Assembly: GCA_016235915.1 (NCBI GenBank)
Contig: JACRIC010000092.1
Location: 1 to 16,844 of the forward strand
Direction of reading: 5' to 3'
From: Candidatus Peregrinibacteria bacterium
GTDB lineage: Bacteria > Patescibacteriota > Gracilibacteria > UBA1369 > JACRIC01
Length of the DNA stretch: 16,844 bases
The notes below the pieces were generated by a model, which saw only the letters and a list, made by a program, of their open reading frames with translations, made no database searches and had not been told where the DNA came from. The position numbers and the translations under genes were made by a program. This document shows positions 15,088 to 16,844 of this stretch, in pieces (position 1 is the first letter of the stretch; the number at the start of each line of letters is the position of its first letter).

Positions 15088-15101
15088 GGTTGTCCTGAGG
15101 T

Positions 15102-15110
15102 GAAAGGAGG
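15102..15110 (+). promoter_or_regulatory. Nine-base perfect Shine-Dalgarno
   Basis: GAAAGGAGG is fully complementary to the usual 16S rRNA 3' end. It is far stronger than any other ribosome site in the window. It is not at a normal distance from either ATG candidate (15196, 15220). The only start-like codon at about 10 nt is the in-frame TTG at 15121. Confidence 0.6.
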
Positions 15111-15118
15111 CGCTCGCG

Positions 15119-15198
15119 CATTGAGATTGCTTCGTCGCTTCACCCTTCGACGGGCTCAGGGTGACATCGCTCCTCGCAATGACAGTAAGTTCTCAATG
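15119..15198 (-). repeat. Composite palindromic repeat holding REP-like copy 2
   Basis: Three nested arm pairs are visible: CATTGAGA (15119-15126)/TCTCAATG (15191-15198), TTGC (15127-15130)/GCAA (15176-15179), and TCACCCT (15140-15146)/AGGGTGA (15158-15164). The inner 25 nt (15140-15164), read on the minus strand, match copy 1 in the core (GAGC, then GTCGAA) with different but still complementary arms. The outer part resembles the ATTGCGAGGAGCGA-type repeats common in bacterial genomes. The 3' outer arm contains the ATG at 15196. Confidence 0.6.
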
Positions 15199-15219
15199 AC
15201 ACTCATTAACCATATTCCC

Positions 15220-16844
15220 ATGCAAACCTTCGCACACCGATTCAAAATCGGGCTCGCTGACATCCTTTTGGCCACTTTGGTCGCAGGCATGATCTGGCCT
15301 GTGAGCAGTGTTTTTGCCGGAGATCAGATGGGACCGACTGCGGTTCTCACCGTTTCGCCTTCCGCAGGCTCTATTTATACGGTTTTTGACTTTGACGCCT
15401 CGAAATCCACTGACAGCCGTGGGTTTTCGCGCAATCTGGAGTACCGGATGAATTTTGACTATAGCTACGAACCGTTCACAGATTGGGGCAGACGGAGTGA
15501 CTTCGAGTACCAATTTACCACTTCTGGTGATAAAACCGTCATTCTCGAGGTTCGAGATCGAGATAACGGCCTCACCGACCGCACCATTATCACCGTAACC
15601 GTGAGCTCCGACCTTCAATTTAACGCGGGACTCTCCGTTTCTCCTTTAAAAGGAGACCAAAACACCTCTTTCCAATTCGACGTTCAGATTACGACCCCGA
15701 TTGCCATTCCCGCCTCTGAATATGAGGTCAGATATGATTTTGATGGTGATAACTCCTGGGATACGGATTTCATTGCCCAGCGCCATACCTATTATATATA
15801 CCCGGCGATTGGCTACTACACTCCGAGAATCGAGGTTCGCGATCCTGATGGCAATTCCATTATTGTGACCGGTCTTGAGGAAGATAACACCGAACTCGGA
15901 GAAAACCGCGAGGATATGATTCTCGTGTCTCGAACTGGCGTTCCGAGGGCTTCTCTGGATGTCTATCCGAATGTGGGATTTTCCGAAAAATCTACTTTTT
16001 ATTTCGATGCCTCTGATTCCTTTGATTATGAGGATCCTGCCAAGCTTCTTTACAGGTTTGATTTTGACAATGATGGCATTTTTGATACGACTTTTGCAAA
16101 TGAACCGTATGGACAAACAACCTATCTCACTCCTGGCAATTACACTGCCCTCGTTCAGGTAGAAGATACCGACGGCCTTCGAGATGAGGCGTATACGACC
16201 CTCGAGGTTCGCTCCGAAGATATGGCTCCTTCTGCTGATTTTTCCATTTCTTCCGATAGTCCCCTTTCCAGCGATCGCACCACTGGCACTCTTCAAACCA
16301 CCTTTCGTTTCAATGCGAGTCGTTCACGCGATTCTGAAGATCGGACCACTCAACTTCAAGTTCGATGGGATTTTGAAAATGATGGAACCTATGACACGCC
16401 TTTTTCGACTACCAAGGATGTACAATACCGATATTTGGAAACCGGCGCTTATACCGTGCGCCTTCAGGTTCTTGATACCGCAGGACATACAGCCTCCGCT
16501 ATTGCTGACGTGACCGTGGTGGCCAATACCGCTCCGACTGCGCATCTTTCCATTACTCCGCTTGCTGGAACGCCAGCAACTCTTTTTACCATTGATCCAA
16601 CTTCTTCCAACGACGCACAATACCGGACCAGCCAACTTCAGGCTCGCTATGACTTCGATTCCGATGGTCGTTATGATACGGAATTTGAGAGGGTCGGTCG
16701 ATTCCGTTACAATTTCTCGAAAGCCGGAAATTATACCATTACCATGCAGATCCGCGATCCGGAAGGACAGGTAGCTCTTGATACGGAAAAAGTGGAAATT
16801 CTCGAAAACAGCGCTCCTGTGGCGGTTTTGACCGTTAGCCCAAA
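15220..16844 (+). CDS. Exported PKD-repeat surface protein (partial, C-terminus missing)
   Basis: The frame is open to the window edge, giving at least 541 residues. The chosen ATG 15220 gives a compact signal peptide: basic start MQTFAHRFK, hydrophobic core IGLADILLATLVAGMIWPV, likely cleavage after VFA (residue 33). In-frame alternatives are ATG 15196 and TTG 15121, the latter at the right distance from the strong Shine-Dalgarno. The mature part is a string of PKD-like beta-sandwich repeats beginning near residues 39, 132, 242, 335, 437 and 531. Four carry a Ca-loop-like motif with the pattern YDFDxDGxxDTxF (for example YRFDFDNDGIFDTTF and ARYDFDSDGRYDTEF). Such repeats act as extracellular spacers or adhesion modules. 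Aromatic and acidic residues dominate. No catalytic domain is seen in the visible part. Confidence 0.87.
   Translation, partial: MQTFAHRFKIGLADILLATLVAGMIWPVSSVFAGDQMGPTAVLTVSPSAGSIYTVFDFDASKSTDSRGFSRNLEYRMNFDYSYEPFTDWGRRSDFEYQFTTSGDKTVILEVRDRDNGLTDRTIITVTVSSDLQFNAGLSVSPLKGDQNTSFQFDVQITTPIAIPASEYEVRYDFDGDNSWDTDFIAQRHTYYIYPAIGYYTPRIEVRDPDGNSIIVTGLEEDNTELGENREDMILVSRTGVPRASLDVYPNVGFSEKSTFYFDASDSFDYEDPAKLLYRFDFDNDGIFDTTFANEPYGQTTYLTPGNYTALVQVEDTDGLRDEAYTTLEVRSEDMAPSADFSISSDSPLSSDRTTGTLQTTFRFNASRSRDSEDRTTQLQVRWDFENDGTYDTPFSTTKDVQYRYLETGAYTVRLQVLDTAGHTASAIADVTVVANTAPTAHLSITPLAGTPATLFTIDPTSSNDAQYRTSQLQARYDFDSDGRYDTEFERVGRFRYNFSKAGNYTITMQIRDPEGQVALDTEKVEILENSAPVAVLTVSP

Larger units (their letters stand above)
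14854..15219. other. Repeat- and signal-rich intergenic gap
   Basis: This 366-nt stretch has no supported gene. In order it holds one copy of a 25-nt palindromic repeat (14870-14894), a palindromic terminator (14960-14983), two overlapping hairpins (14989-15021), a strong promoter (15059-15087), a nine-base Shine-Dalgarno (15102-15110) and a composite palindromic repeat (15119-15198). No tRNA or CRISPR pattern was found. Confidence 0.8.

Noticed and set aside
15100..15195. A separate small gene reading through the palindromic repeat.
   Set aside because: The peptide (LRLLRRFTLRRAQGDIAPRN) is the familiar chance translation of this repeat class; it matters only as a possible N-terminal extension of the PKD protein.
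1..16844. Recoding of UGA as glycine, as in some CPR groups.
   Set aside because: TGA ends several genes at the expected family length and no in-frame TGA was seen inside the conserved genes.

Overview
The window looks like chromosomal DNA from a small-genome bacterium of the Patescibacteria (CPR) type. This is inferred from gene content: an archaeal/eukaryote-type prolyl-tRNA synthetase, an FtsA-like ATPase paired with a gp47/baseplate-J-like membrane protein, Mur-ligase/FemAB envelope genes, an ATPase with a DUF4143-type tail, and a long PKD-repeat surface protein. Most genes have weak or no Shine-Dalgarno sequence. TGA is used as a normal stop and I saw no in-frame TGA inside the genes, so a UGA=Gly code (Absconditabacteria/Gracilibacteria) is not supported. 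The exact phylum cannot be fixed from this sequence alone.

Layout: (1) 1-1570, minus strand: a membrane-anchored, coiled-coil-rich exported protein with a reduced Kazal-like motif, running off the left edge. (2) 1571-1682: a compact divergent promoter region. (3) 1683-6422, plus strand: a four-gene envelope cluster of alpha/beta hydrolase, a Mur ligase fused to an N-terminal membrane domain, a DegT-type aminotransferase with a hydrophobic insert, and a FemAB-type aminoacyltransferase. (4) 6423-9565: an AT-rich accessory island with a Phd/RelE-type toxin-antitoxin pair, an AAA ATPase, a RhuM-Fic fusion protein, and the decayed tail of a second copy of the antitoxin. (5) 9566-12601: an FtsA-like ATPase and a gp47-like single-pass membrane protein, probably one operon. 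(6) 12602-13269: a second toxin-antitoxin pair (ribbon-helix-helix plus RelE-like). (7) 13348-14853: prolyl-tRNA synthetase. (8) 14854-15219: a regulatory and repeat-rich gap holding a palindromic terminator, two diverged copies of one 25-nt palindromic repeat, a strong sigma70-type promoter and a nine-base perfect Shine-Dalgarno. (9) 15220-16844: an exported PKD-repeat protein running off the right edge.

How it fits together: regions 1, 3, 5 and 9 all concern the cell envelope or surface. The hydrolase, Mur ligase, aminotransferase and FemAB genes are tightly packed and could act in one pathway that modifies peptidoglycan or a lipid-linked precursor. The toxin-antitoxin modules sit between housekeeping genes, and the fossil antitoxin shows turnover in the island. 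The most unusual observations are the antitoxin fossil and its promoter copy upstream of the ftsA-like gene, the single-disulfide Kazal remnant, the membrane-fused Mur ligase, and the palindromic repeat lying between a perfect Shine-Dalgarno and the start of the PKD protein.
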